DNA from: Anaeramoeba flamelloides
Taxonomy: Eukaryota; Metamonada; Anaeramoebidae
Length of the DNA: 64,000 nt
NCBI GenBank assembly: GCA_027625915.1
Contig: JANTQA010000070.1
Coordinates: forward strand, 13,769,001-13,833,000
Direction: 5' to 3'
The notes beneath the pieces are model-generated. The model ran no database searches, was not told the origin of the DNA, and worked only from the letters and a program-made list of their open reading frames with translations. How positions within the stretch are numbered: the first letter of the stretch is position 1; each line of letters begins with the position of its first letter. A program made the position numbers and the translations under genes. Positions 33,578-43,914 of this stretch are shown piece after piece.

Positions 33578-34035
33578 CTGTTGATAGTAACAATGTTGGA
33601 CACAGAAAAATTTTGGACACATTTTTAATTGGGAACATTAGTAAAATCAAAAATCAAATCCTATTGAATACTAGGTGAATTTTATATAAATCCAGGTTTA
33701 AATGTGTTACAAGTTCATTAATTTGTGGTTTGTGTAGAATACTCCTTTGAATGGTTGATAACACAAGTAGATCATGCTATTTTAACAAAAATCCAAGTTT
33801 TAGTAAAGTTAACTATTAATTCTGAAAATAGACATTTTTAAACTTACTTTAGATTATAAGAGATAAGGTTTTGAAAAAGTAGAATTACATTAATCCATAT
33901 TCTAACAAGTAGATTATTGTAATTTTCTTTAGTTATTTCACAAACATTTGAAATTAAAAATCATTTTCAGTCAATGTTCAAAATTAAAATTACTGTACAA
34001 CTATTTTTCTCTTTCCAACATTTTTCTCTCAACCG
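33578..34035. mobile_element. TIR family C, copy 1 (458-bp PIF/Harbinger-type MITE)
   Basis: Begins CTGTTGATAGTAACAATG and ends with the complement of CGGTTGAGAGAAAAATGTTG. It is flanked on both sides by TAA (33575-33577 and 34036-34038). A 3-bp TWA duplication is the hallmark of PIF/Harbinger transposons and their Tourist-like MITEs. The interior has no gene. The copy at 45551-45991 is about 85-90% similar by eye. Confidence 0.85.
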
Positions 34036-35525
34036 TAAATAAGAATCTTTTGGTGACAGAAAATTGGTTTTAATCTCAAATATCATAATTCTTGATAGTG
34101 TTATTTTTCGAGTGGAAACCGAAAAGTGTATATACAAATAAGTTAAAATTGGAATCTCAAGAAAATAGATAAACTTTATCCTGAAATATATGGTTTATTT
34201 CAAAATAAAAAGATCCAATTTTTCATTCAACTTCCAAAAAAAAAAATCACATACCCGAATGAAAATCAAGAATCGTAAAAGTCCAAATAATTAAAACTTG
34301 CTTAAAGTATTAAAAATTTGATATGTTACATTACTACTAATTGCATAATTAAAAGATCAATATTTTCATTATGCTTTCCAAAAAAAAATTACCCCAAGAT
34401 TTAAAATAAAATCATCAAAGTCTCCAATTCTGAAAAGATGAAAATTAATAATTTAAGATTCTTATAAGTACTGTTATTTTCCAATTAATAAATGAAAATT
34501 TTTATTTCAAGTTTCCAAAATTAATATTAATTATTACTGCAACAATCAAATTAGAAGAGTAAAAATTTTATCTGAGAGTTAACAAAGCAAGTTTAAATTG
34601 ATTTCTAAAAATATCCTTTCTAAATGATGCTGGAAAGATCCTTGAATTTGATTCAACTTCTAAACTAGAAAAATATTTTGGAATGTGAACTACAAATTTT
34701 TATTTTTTAATTGGAAAATAATAGTATTAAAAATTTGAAACGATTCATAACTTGAAAAATCTTTTTGTAAAAATCTGAATGAAAATTTGTTCCATTTAAA
34801 TTGAAACAGATAGTATTGAAAAAATCTTTTTTCGAAAGTGGAATGGAAATTTTGTTCCATTTATTTTGTCACAAATTGTATATTGGATTATTTTTCGTTT
34901 TTCAGATAAATATTTATTTTTGGACTTTTCTCAATAGGGTTATATTTATTAAAATAATTAAAAGAATTTCCCAAATATCTGTGTAAAGTTTTTATATTAT
35001 CTTACAGAAAAGAAACTTTTAGGAGCTAGTATGATTCAAAAATATATGAACTTCATGATCGTTTCACAATAAACATCAAATTAACTTTGAATTCTCCGGA
35101 ATTTTTTAAACCTTGAATTGAAAACAGTTCAAAATTTCAATAGACAGAATTATATTTTCCTCTTAATTTCAGACTGATCAAATTAAATCTTTAAAGATCA
35201 TTTTAAGGGTTGACAAATTTATTTGAGAATGAAAAATTTTGTATAACAATTATAAAGTTTTCTGAAATTTAAATATTTTAATGCTGATTTCCTTGAATTT
35301 TGTTGGCATATGTATTCAAAAATTTTATTATTATTTCTCAAATATTTTTTTAAAAAAATAAAAATGAATTCCAATTAATTATTAGAATTGAAGTCAATGG
35401 ACGAATACTCTAAAATAATAATTATTTGTTTTTTCTTACCTGAATATATGACAAACAATATTTAATAATATTTTATATTTCAAAAAATTAAATAAATTTT
35501 AGTGACCTTTATGAAAAAAAGAGAA
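34036..35525. other. Gene-free stretch with a short tandem duplication
   Basis: An imperfect duplication of about 63 bp lies at about 34755-34865; each unit ends in TTGTTCCATTTA. The rest shows no supported feature. Confidence 0.5.
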
Positions 35526-36556
35526 AGAGGAAAAAAATTCCAACACGGTTTTTAATCGGAAACATTGATAGAATCAAAGAAATCACTGAAATCTCTGAAA
35601 CATGAAAACGAAATATAAAATCAATTAAAAGAAGAAATCAAAATAACTTGGAATAATATTCCAGTATATTATTTTTAATCAAATCACCAAACACAATTTA
35701 AATTCTACTTTATGGTCAAAACCACCCTTAAGGTTTACAATCCCTGAAACTGGAAAAAATATTATCTTGTATTGGGTGTGGCAACTTGTTATTTTGGTTC
35801 TTAGCTGATCGATCCACAACTAAGTTTGGATCGTATAGGTGGTTGAAAAAGGCTATTTTTGTCATTTTATTTTTTTTTTTTCCGAAATACAGATTGATGA
35901 GTTTAAGATTAATTAATTGAAATTTATTATATTGAATTTGTTAATTTTTGGGTTTTCAATTGAAATTATCATTTTCCTTTTACAGAATTAGGAGTAAATA
36001 AAAAAACTTTTTTTTACAAGCATCAAATAATACAAAGCGTAAATAAAAATTTCAACATACAAAACAAAAAACTCAATTGCTAATTAAATATCTTCCAATT
36101 AATTAATCTTAGACTCATCAATTCGGATTTCGGAAAAAAAAAAAATAAAATGACAAAAATAGCCTTTTTCAACCACCTATACGATCCAAACTTAGTTGTG
36201 GATCGATCAGCTAAGAACCAAAATAACAAGTTGCCACACCCAATACAAGATAATATTTTTTCCAGTTTCAGGGATTGTCAACCTTAAGGGTGGTTTTGGA
36301 GATCGAAAAAATTTTTTAATTTTTTCAACAAATTTTTATATTTTTTGAATAAATATTTAATCATTGATCAACCACAGAAAAAACCCAGACCTAACCAACG
36401 GATAGTATTAAAAAAACTGTTATTGTGCTGAATCCTCTGTTTTACCATTAACGATTTATTTTTTCTTATATTAAATGATATTACTTTGAATTTCCAGGTT
36501 TCTGTGATTTAGTTCATGTTTCTACATTAAAAACGGTGTTGGAAATTTTTTCCCCT
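35526..36556. mobile_element. TIR family F, 1031-bp element with a nested palindrome
   Basis: The outer ends pair: AGAGGAAAAAAATTCCAACA on the left and TGTTGGAAATTTTTTCCCCT on the right. The arms run about 75 bp inward (ACACGGTTTTTAAT..GAAACAT). Between them lies a second, much younger-looking palindrome (35718-36297) whose ends are unrelated to the outer ends, so the structure is best read as one element inserted in another. Confidence 0.7.
35718..36297. mobile_element. Near-perfect 580-bp palindrome (young foldback element)
   Basis: The arms of about 210 bp, 35718-35930 and 36085-36297, are almost identical in reverse complement. They run from AAAACCACCCTTAAGG through GCAACTTGTTATTTTGGTTC, GATCGATCCACAACTAAG and AAAAAGGCTATTTTTGTCAT, with only a few differences. 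The centre is about 150 bp. Such closely matched arms imply recent origin or ongoing conversion. A degenerate fragment (GATCGATCAACTTTGAAC) occurs at about 9912. Confidence 0.85.
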
Positions 36557-36782
36557 AAGTTACTTTTTTTCATCAAGGGTAAATTAAACGAGGTATATTT
36601 TTTCTCATCTTCAAGAATTCAAGATTTGACCCTGATTATGATTGTATTTTTTAATAAGATTAAATTTTCATTACAATTTGTTCAAATAAACTCTCAGAAA
36701 TTTCTAAAATTGAGATTTCTCAAAAATAAAATTGTTTTGCAAATTTTTCTTTTTTTTTTTCATTCCCTTACATTCAAACTTA

Positions 36783-37642
36783 CCAATGTGAAAAAAATTT
36801 GGGTCATTAAAAAAAATTGGTTCAGTCAAAAATTTGTTTTCGTTTTTTAAATAGTAAATATTAGCAAAATGATTTTTGATCAAAGTAAAATTTTATGAAC
36901 AAATCTTACATTTAAGAAAAACCAAAATCACTATCAATAATAATTTTCAAAGGCAAAATTATTTTGTTGCATTTTGTGCTTATAGAATTACTGTGGAACT
37001 CTAAAAAACAAAAATTTATTTTTAATTGTAAACTTTACTAAAAATGTTGATTTTTTTATAGATTACATTCCAAGATCTAGTTAATCATTGTTTGGGAAGA
37101 CCAAAAATTAATAACCGTTTTAAATTAAGGTTTGTCTAAGGGGATTTTAAGAATTTAAATGGTTTCTGAAATCTTGATATTTTGGTATTTTGAAGTTTTG
37201 ATTGTAAACATTAGTGGAAAACAATCTCTTTCGAAAAAACATCTTTTTGGGAAGATTTTATTATTCAATTTGATTTAAAAGGTTATTTAAGATTAACCGT
37301 GATAAATTTGCGTTCATTAACAATGATAAATATCTTATTGAATTAATAGATTTTAATATTTCCTTTAAATATTTCTCTTATTTTTAGTAAAGTTGACAAT
37401 TAAAAATCATTTTTTGTTTTTTAGAGTTCCACAGTAATTCTAAAAGGTTAAAATGCAACAATTTAATTTTAACTTTGAAAATTATAATTGGTAATGATTT
37501 TGGTTTTTCTTAAATGTAAGATTTGTTCATAAAATTTTACTTTGATCAAAAATCATTTTGCTAATATTTACTATTAAAAAAAAGAAAACAAATTTTTGAC
37601 TGAACCAATTTTTTTTAATGACCCAAATTTTTTTCACAATGG
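36783..37642. mobile_element. TIR family A, copy 2 (860-bp foldback MITE with TTA duplication)
   Basis: Termini match copy 1 (AATGTGAAAAAAATTTGGG and its complement). The element is flanked by TTA on both sides (36780-36782 and 37643-37645), again the TWA target of PIF/Harbinger elements. Frames found in its arms (36536-36850 plus, 37527-37769 minus) are translations of the repeat and its neighbour, not genes. Confidence 0.85.
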
Positions 37643-37653
37643 TTATGAAATCA

Positions 37654-38473
37654 CTGTCAAATCTAAAACCAGGAAATTTCTGAAACCCGGTAATTCCATT
37701 TTTCTGATCAATTGTAAATATTAGTAAAATGTCAAAAATATACTCCCATTTTACAGACAAATAACCCAATTACCCAGCAACTTATAGCCTTTTCAATTGT
37801 TTTATTGGTTAAATATTCTGAATCCATTAATTTTAACTCTTTGGTGAATTCAGAAATCAAAAAAATCCAAAATTTGTAAAATTAATTGAGAACATTACTG
37901 AAAATTGAAAATCAAATTTATTGCGATTTTCCCTTTAGATAAATTCTAAATTGATTAGGAATCATCTTTATAAGAATTATTTTGTTATTGAATTTATGAA
38001 ATAAGAGTTTTATTTACTTTATATCTTTCTTTTAATAATTTTTTCAAAATTTTAAATTTCTATTGGGAACATTAGAGGATTTATTTTTTTATAAAATGGT
38101 TTTCATAATTTCATGAAAATTTACAATAATCAAACACCTCTCTCAAATTCAAATTCTCTCAAATATTTTAAAAGTATGAAAATGGTTTTTATTTCAAAAT
38201 TTAAAATTAAAAGTGGATTTTCATTTTCAGTCATTTATTCAATTAATTTTACAAATTTTGGATTTTTTTGATTTCTGAATTCACCAAAGAGTTAAAATTA
38301 ATGGATTCAGAATATTTAACCAATAAAACAATTGAAAAGGCTATAAGTTGCTGGGTAATTGGGTTATTTGTCTGTAAAATGGGAGTATATTTTTGACTTT
38401 TTACTAATATTTACAATTGATCAGAAAAATGGAATTATCGGTTTCAGAAATTTCCGGGTTTTAGATTTGACAG
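37654..38473. mobile_element. TIR family B, copy 1 (820-bp foldback with arms over 200 bp)
   Basis: CTGTCAAATCTAAAACC on the left pairs with GGTTTTAGATTTGACAG-like sequence on the right. The arms include CATTTTACAGACAAATAACC, ATAGCCTTTTCAATTGTTTT and TTAACTCTTTGGTGAATTCA and are nearly identical. It lies only 11 bp after family A copy 2. The flanking triplets TCA and CCA are not an exact duplication. A worn copy is at 53671-54487. Confidence 0.83.
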
Positions 38474-39817
38474 CCAATCTTCTTTTGAATGAAAATTACT
38501 TGTTAAAAAAAGAATTCTTTTAAAAAACGATAATTCATTTCTCTAAAGATGAAAAATGGTAAAAAAGAGAATAAGAAAATTTAAAAAATGATATCAAAAA
38601 CATCAAAGAGCAAACTCAAAATCATAAATAACAGGCCATACAAAGACTGTGAACGAACTTCAAAAACATTTCTCTTATTTAAAAAAAAAACATTACACTC
38701 AAAAATGTTACATTTTTTTTTCAGATCGATAATTTTTCGTTTTAATTTTTTCTAATTAGATTTCGGATTTGGAATAATACAAACCATTAAGAGAAGAAAC
38801 CCAGAGGGGCGGTGTTGTCTCTTGCCGAACTTGAACTTGATTATATTTTAAAACACAACATTTTCAAAAAATCGTAAAGTTTTCCAAAATTTATTTTATT
38901 TTTCTACCTGTCAAAAAGAGTTTATTAGCCCCGTCAGATCATTTAATTCAAATACTAATACATTAAATTCTTACTACTAACTTTCTAAATCAATTAATCC
39001 AAGAAAATGATTTTGTAATGTTTAGAAAAGATTAGACAAATAATAAAGGAATTTAAAAAATCTCAACTAGATCTTTAAAAAATAAATAAGAAATGATATT
39101 TATTCATTCGCAAAAAAAGTAGTATTTTTTGCACAAGGTGAAAAAAAAAATATTGAGTGAATTTTTCTCTCTCCAAAATTAGTACTGACTTCTCAATGAT
39201 TATTGATCACATTTTTTTTTAAATTACAAAAAAAAATATTTTGACTATTTTTTTGGTGACTTTCTCCGATTTCCTAAAAAATAATCCTAAGACTTTACCC
39301 TATCTAAAGTCTTCACTGTTGGATTTTGTTTTCACAAGATATTTTTTGAAAATATCTTGTTCCCCTATCCATTTCATTTTTTTTTAAATCACTTATGCTT
39401 GTTTGTTTGAATTTTTAATCAAAGATCTAAAAAGTGAAAAATTTAAACAAGCTTTGCTCACAAAAATCACATTAAAATTTTCAACCAAATAGAAGTCAAA
39501 ACAGTCCAAAAAGATGATCTTTCAAAAATAAAACCAAAATCCAAAAGAAAAAAAAATGAAGTGCAAAAAAATGTTTTTTAAAACAGTTCAGGAAACAGTT
39601 CTACTACCAATTTTCAACTGTTTTCTAGATTATTTGAAAAACTTTTTTTTGTTCTTCCTTTTTCAATTTGATTCAACAAAAAAGAAAAAAAAATAATCCA
39701 TTTTAATTTTATGATTTGTTTCTTGGGTGTTCCTCGTCTTGTCTTGATTTTCATTTTTTTTGGCTGAATTCAATAAAATATCTTATGGTATTCACCACTC
39801 TCTTGCTCCTCCAATCT
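38474..39817. other. Gene-free stretch
   Basis: Mostly A+T-rich. A slightly G+C-richer island near 38795-38840 (AACCCAGAGGGGCGGTGTTG) stands out but matches no RNA gene known to me. Confidence 0.45.
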
Positions 39818-39990
39818 GCATATTATTTTTTAACCTCGAGAACCAAAATTGGAGATATTTTTTCTTTTCTTTCTCTCTAGAAATCGTAATCTTTACACTC
39901 AAGCTAAAGCTCTCGCAAAGACTACTATTTCTCTCAAGACAAAAAGAAAAAATATCTCCAATTTTGGATCTACTCGTGAAAATAATATGC
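39818..39990. repeat. 173-bp palindrome
   Basis: Arms pair GCATATTATTTTT, CTCGAG-like and AAAATTGGAGATATTTTTTC on the left with AAAAAATATCTCCAATTTTG and AATAATATGC on the right, with a loop of about 50 bp. Overlapping frames on both strands here (39760-40035, 39792-40031) are artefacts of the palindrome. Confidence 0.75.
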
Positions 39991-41212
39991 ATATTTCCTC
40001 GTGATCGAATGAATAACAACAGATATTTCACATGATAAATTTAAGGGTATCTGACTGAACGTTAAGAGAGACTAATATTAAAGACAAAGCCGTTTTTCCA
40101 AAACGTTTTACAAAAAGTATTCAAAAGTGTTGCCCATATGACTAAAAAAAAAAAGCTGACTGAAACAGTTTGAAGTTATTCCAACAATTCTCTTGGTCTT
40201 TTCTTTCTTTAAACACTTCAATTTGATTTAACAGGTTTTTCCAATTGATCAAAAGACAAGAATTTCCAATTTTTGGAGGATTATTTTCATTTGTCTGTTT
40301 TGAATTAACAGTAACAAAAATTCCTAATTTTTTTATCTTTTTACCTTTTCCAAATTTCCCTTCTTAAGTTGCTTGGGCTACTTAGGTTCCTATTGTTCCT
40401 TTGATTCCTTCTCTTTTTGTTTTTTTAGGTGTTTGGGAAAGGTAAAAAGTATAAAAAATCATTATAAGAATTGGTTGACCTGATCATGACTAACCCAACC
40501 AAACTTGTTCATGATCATATCTTCGACGAATTAAGCAGGACTTCTGCAACTGAACTGAATCCAAAGAATGCGATCTGAAACCAACCAAAGTGAACCGAAT
40601 TGAACTTTTCGTACTATCTGTCGAGTCGTTACTTGGACTGGGTTTTTGCTGTTGAGTCGGTATCTTGTACTGGGATTTTGCGAAAACAAGATTTGGGAAA
40701 CTTACAAAAAAAAAAAAAAATAAAATAATAAAAAAAAAAATAACACAAAAAAAAAAAAACACAAAAAAAAAAAGCAAATCAACTGAAAAGAAAATTTCGA
40801 AAACCAAATCTTATTCTTAAAAACCAGTGCTTTTTAGATTCAACCCATCTATAAAGTTCTATGTCAAAATTTAATAAAGCAGCCTATTTCATTTGATCTA
40901 TAGTTGTTCAAATATTGAGAACTCTTTATTAAAACTGCCTATGGTGGTGATCCAAAAAAAAAAACGACATAAAAGGAAACAACCACCAGCCCATTCAACA
41001 CTTGGGGCACAAAAAAAAACTTTTCACTGAAGTTTTTTCAATTTTCTATTATTTTTTGACTCTTTCATTTCTTGCTTTTCTTTCTCTTTTTCTTGTCTTT
41101 TTTCTGAAATAATTTATTCTTTTCTTGTTTATTAAAGAAAAGATATCCTTTGAGCTGTAATCCTGCTTACATTACAGTTAGGATAAAAAAACCCTAAATA
41201 CAATTTTAGAGT
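39991..41212. other. Stretch with a G+C-richer island, possible minus-strand exon
   Basis: The island at about 40490-40690 has gene-like codon texture on the minus strand (TQQQKPSPSNDSTDSTKSSI, RFTLVGFRSHSLDSVQLQKS). It is preceded on that strand by CCCAG, a possible 3' splice site, and could be a single exon of about 180 bp. Its left part also forms TGATCATGA...TCATGATCA. The upstream part of that frame is translated poly-T, so no full gene can be drawn. The rest is featureless. Confidence 0.4.
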
Positions 41213-41425
41213 TTCAGGAAGTGTCGTCGAGTGCCTAGCTTTTCCATAATTTAAAAGAATGGAGAAAAATCAATCATTTTTTCTCAATTCTTTTAAATTC
41301 TGGAAAAGATAACGAAGGTTTTTTTAATTTGAGAAATAAACCGAAAATTAATAAATTTTCTCTATTTCTCAAATTAAAAAAAACCTAACGGCAAATAGGA
41401 GGTAATTTTGTTGAATCACCTCTGC
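41213..41425. repeat. Hairpin-cluster repeat, copy 5 (compact)
   Basis: The shortest and cleanest copy: a linker (GTCGTCGAGTGCCTAG), the core hairpin from CTTTTCCATAATTTAAAAGA to its complement ending CTGGAAAAG, the AATTTGAGAAATAAACCG hairpin, then CCTAACGGCAAATAGGAGG. It probably shows the basic two-hairpin unit of the family. Confidence 0.78.
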
Positions 41426-41884
41426 TCAACAATAAAAAAAAAAATTCCTAATTGTTTTAAACACTTGGTTAGAATTAAAGATCAAACAACAAAAGCTGTC
41501 TAAAAAATAAATAGATTCTGGTTTCTTTTATTGCAAGATGCAAATACCTTTTACTAAGAAAAAAAAAATCAAATGATAATTTTTTTTTCCAGCTTGAGGT
41601 CTTTATCATCAGTTGGTGTGATCACCTCAAAAAAACTTTTTGACCTTGCAAATTGACAACCACTTTTAAACAACTTTTCGACATTTCCAAAAATTTTTTG
41701 CACTTTTAAAGTGTAAATTCCTTGTTATAATTCTGTCAAAATGAAAATCCTAGTAAAAGTGCTAATATTTTTTAAAGGGGTTATTGTAAATTAGAATTCA
41801 TTTTTTTTTTCAAGTTAATCTTTTTGGTTATTTATTAATTAAAAGTTCAACAAAATCCAATTTTTCTTTAAATAAATTTTCGAA
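41426..41884. other. 5' flank of the UNC93-like gene
   Basis: A+T-rich. A small inverted repeat GAGGTCTTTATC..GTGATCACCTC lies at about 41594-41628. No promoter motif can be named. Confidence 0.45.
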
Positions 41885-43534
41885 ATGAAACTGCAAAACC
41901 ACTGTAAGATTGATCTCAAAAGAATGGTTTTTCTTTTCTTTGGATTCGCGTTACTTTTTGGAGGAGTTGAAGCACCCGAGGCACTTTTCACAACACTTTT
42001 AGGTGATAGGGGGTATATTGCAATAACATGCTTGTACACTGGCTTCTCGATCAACATACTCTTGATTGCGCCAATTTTGATCGTCAAGTTGGGAACCCCG
42101 AGGTGTGTAATTTTGGGATCAATTCTGTTTCTCTGTATTCCTGCGTGCTTGATCGAAATTCGGTTTTGGGTCGTATGCTGTATGATGTTCATTGCCGGGA
42201 ATGGGGTTTCGCTTTTTTATACTGCGAGCAGCACCTACGCCATCCAGCTGTCTGACGAGAAAAGCGTGGGCACGATTGGAGGCATTTTTACAACGTTTGC
42301 AATTATCGGCGCCTTGTTTGGCAATGTGCTCTTGACCTTGCTCTATAACAACAATATGAAAGACCAACACGTTTTTATTGTTTTAACCTTGCTTGGAGTC
42401 TCAGGGGTAGCTATCATTTTAACGATTCCCAACACAGACAAAACAGGAAATCCATCAAGAAAGACAAATAAAGATCCAAATAATCATCAAAAGAAGAAAC
42501 ACAAAGAAAAAGCAAAAGAAGGGAGTCTTCAAGACCCAAAAAATGAAGAAGAATTGGAAGAGTTGGTAGCGTTGGACGATTTGGTGTCTTCTGATTTCGG
42601 TGACAAAAACAATAGTATCGAGATCGATCGCGCCAATGTGCCGAACAGCAACACACCAAATCCCAAATCTCACGAGGACGCTTCACAGAATAAGGGTGCC
42701 GTCAGTGAGCGTGATTTAACTCAAATTGAAAAATTAGAATCAAAGATCCAGTTTCAAGACAAGAGTACTCACGAAAAGCAAGGCCAAAGGAAAGGAGCGC
42801 CTTCAGATTATTTCCAAAAAATAAAGCACACCCTTTCCTTCATCCTAAAGAAAACAGCGTTTCTATTAATGACAATAACAATACTTGAAGGCTTAACGAC
42901 TGCGATGACCAGCGGGTTTCTTCCAACGCTGATGGAAAAAAAAAACATCCCCATATGTACAACAGTCTTTTGCTTTTCAAAGAGCATTTCTTCTCTCGCC
43001 TTGGGCAAAATTTCTGATACATTCGGAAATGTGTTGGTGTTTTTCTCATCGACACTGTTTGGAATGATCGCTTCATTCGTCCTGGCGTTCGTCCCCGGCG
43101 TTTCACTGGGGACCCTTGTCACCTGCTATGTCCTGCTGGGGTTGGCAATTGGTGGTTACAGCATCATCATTTTCCCCTTAACAATGGGATTTTACCCCAA
43201 TGATACTGTGAATTGTATTGCGCTTTTTAAATTTACACGAGGAATCACTATCGGAATCTCAATGAGCTACATTTCACATTTGAAACGCAAAATGAATTTC
43301 ATCATTATCATCATTTTCCAGTTCATTACGCTGTTTTCAATCCTATATCTTCACTTTAGGGTGAAATCAATTAACAACTTAATTAAACCAGAGAATTCAG
43401 TGCAAAATCAGAAAAATGAACAAGACAAATTAGCAGGATTTGAGAAAAACACTTTAGTGCAAAACAATTCTGAAACAGAAATCAAACCAATTATGAAAAG
43501 CCAACAACCAATCGACAACCCTCAAGCAATATGA
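41885..43534 (+). CDS. UNC93-like major facilitator membrane protein, 549 aa
   Basis: ATG to TGA; a TAA follows two codons later. There are twelve predicted spans in two groups of six, about residues 14-182 and 318-492, joined by a hydrophilic loop of about 130 residues rich in K, N, D and E. The first half follows the UNC93 pattern: FGFALLFGGVEAPEALFTTL, then YTGFSINILLIAPILIVKLG, CVILGSILFLCIPACLIEI and FIAGNGVSLFYTASSTYAIQ. The second half has GKISDTFGN, the MFS loop motif. UNC93 proteins are MFS members; UNC93B1 escorts Toll-like receptors, and worm UNC-93 modulates a potassium channel. The substrate here is unknown, and the loop and tail of about 55 residues probably face the cytosol. 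Codons for membrane residues are G+C-richer than the flanks. The gene has no introns. Confidence 0.82.
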   Translation: MKLQNHCKIDLKRMVFLFFGFALLFGGVEAPEALFTTLLGDRGYIAITCLYTGFSINILLIAPILIVKLGTPRCVILGSILFLCIPACLIEIRFWVVCCMMFIAGNGVSLFYTASSTYAIQLSDEKSVGTIGGIFTTFAIIGALFGNVLLTLLYNNNMKDQHVFIVLTLLGVSGVAIILTIPNTDKTGNPSRKTNKDPNNHQKKKHKEKAKEGSLQDPKNEEELEELVALDDLVSSDFGDKNNSIEIDRANVPNSNTPNPKSHEDASQNKGAVSERDLTQIEKLESKIQFQDKSTHEKQGQRKGAPSDYFQKIKHTLSFILKKTAFLLMTITILEGLTTAMTSGFLPTLMEKKNIPICTTVFCFSKSISSLALGKISDTFGNVLVFFSSTLFGMIASFVLAFVPGVSLGTLVTCYVLLGLAIGGYSIIIFPLTMGFYPNDTVNCIALFKFTRGITIGISMSYISHLKRKMNFIIIIIFQFITLFSILYLHFRVKSINNLIKPENSVQNQKNEQDKLAGFEKNTLVQNNSETEIKPIMKSQQPIDNPQAI

Positions 43535-43758
43535 TCATTTTAATAAATATTCCAAAGTTCAAAATTGTCTTGTAAATATATTTTATTGTCAAAAATCTGT
43601 GATTTTATGATTATCAATGAACGATAATACAATGTTTAAAAGGTGATTTTTCTTTTTTTTTTTTTTCACTTTATCAAAAGTTGAACATTTTTTGCATTGT
43701 ACAGCTGTTAATATTTCTCCATCACCCTTGAATTTAAAATTTGTTCAAATACTTCAAG
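43535..43758. other. 3' flank of the UNC93-like gene
   Basis: A+T-rich 3' region with a T run at about 43653-43666; nothing recognised. Confidence 0.5.
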
Positions 43759-43914
43759 ATGCAAACCACAACTGCAGATTTTGAAAATGTTCAAGAGAGG
43801 CTTTTTATTAAGGTAATTCAAATGCAGATCAGAAAGCTATTGTTAAAACCAACAAGAAAATTGTTCAACTCTGGGATAAGAAATGAAATATCAATACAAC
43901 TTATCATTTTTTAA
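43759..43914 (+). CDS. Possible 51-codon small protein or first exon
   Basis: ATG at 43759 opens MQTTTADFENVQERLFIK followed by VIQMQIRKLLLKPTRKLF, to TAA at 43912-43914. The first 18 codons have distinctly gene-like composition (ACC, ACA, GCA, CAG, AGG) compared with the flanks. A GTAATT after codon 18 could be a 5' splice site, so it may be the first exon of a spliced gene. No family is recognised and no conservation can be tested here. Confidence 0.3.
   Translation: MQTTTADFENVQERLFIKVIQMQIRKLLLKPTRKLFNSGIRNEISIQLIIF

Noticed and set aside
36536-37769. Open frames over the family A and B elements
   Set aside because: They are translations of inverted-repeat arms; the same peptide appears from both arms and has no domain.
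39760-40035. Overlapping frames of 79-91 codons on both strands
   Set aside because: The overlap is produced by the 173-bp palindrome at 39818-39990, not by a gene.
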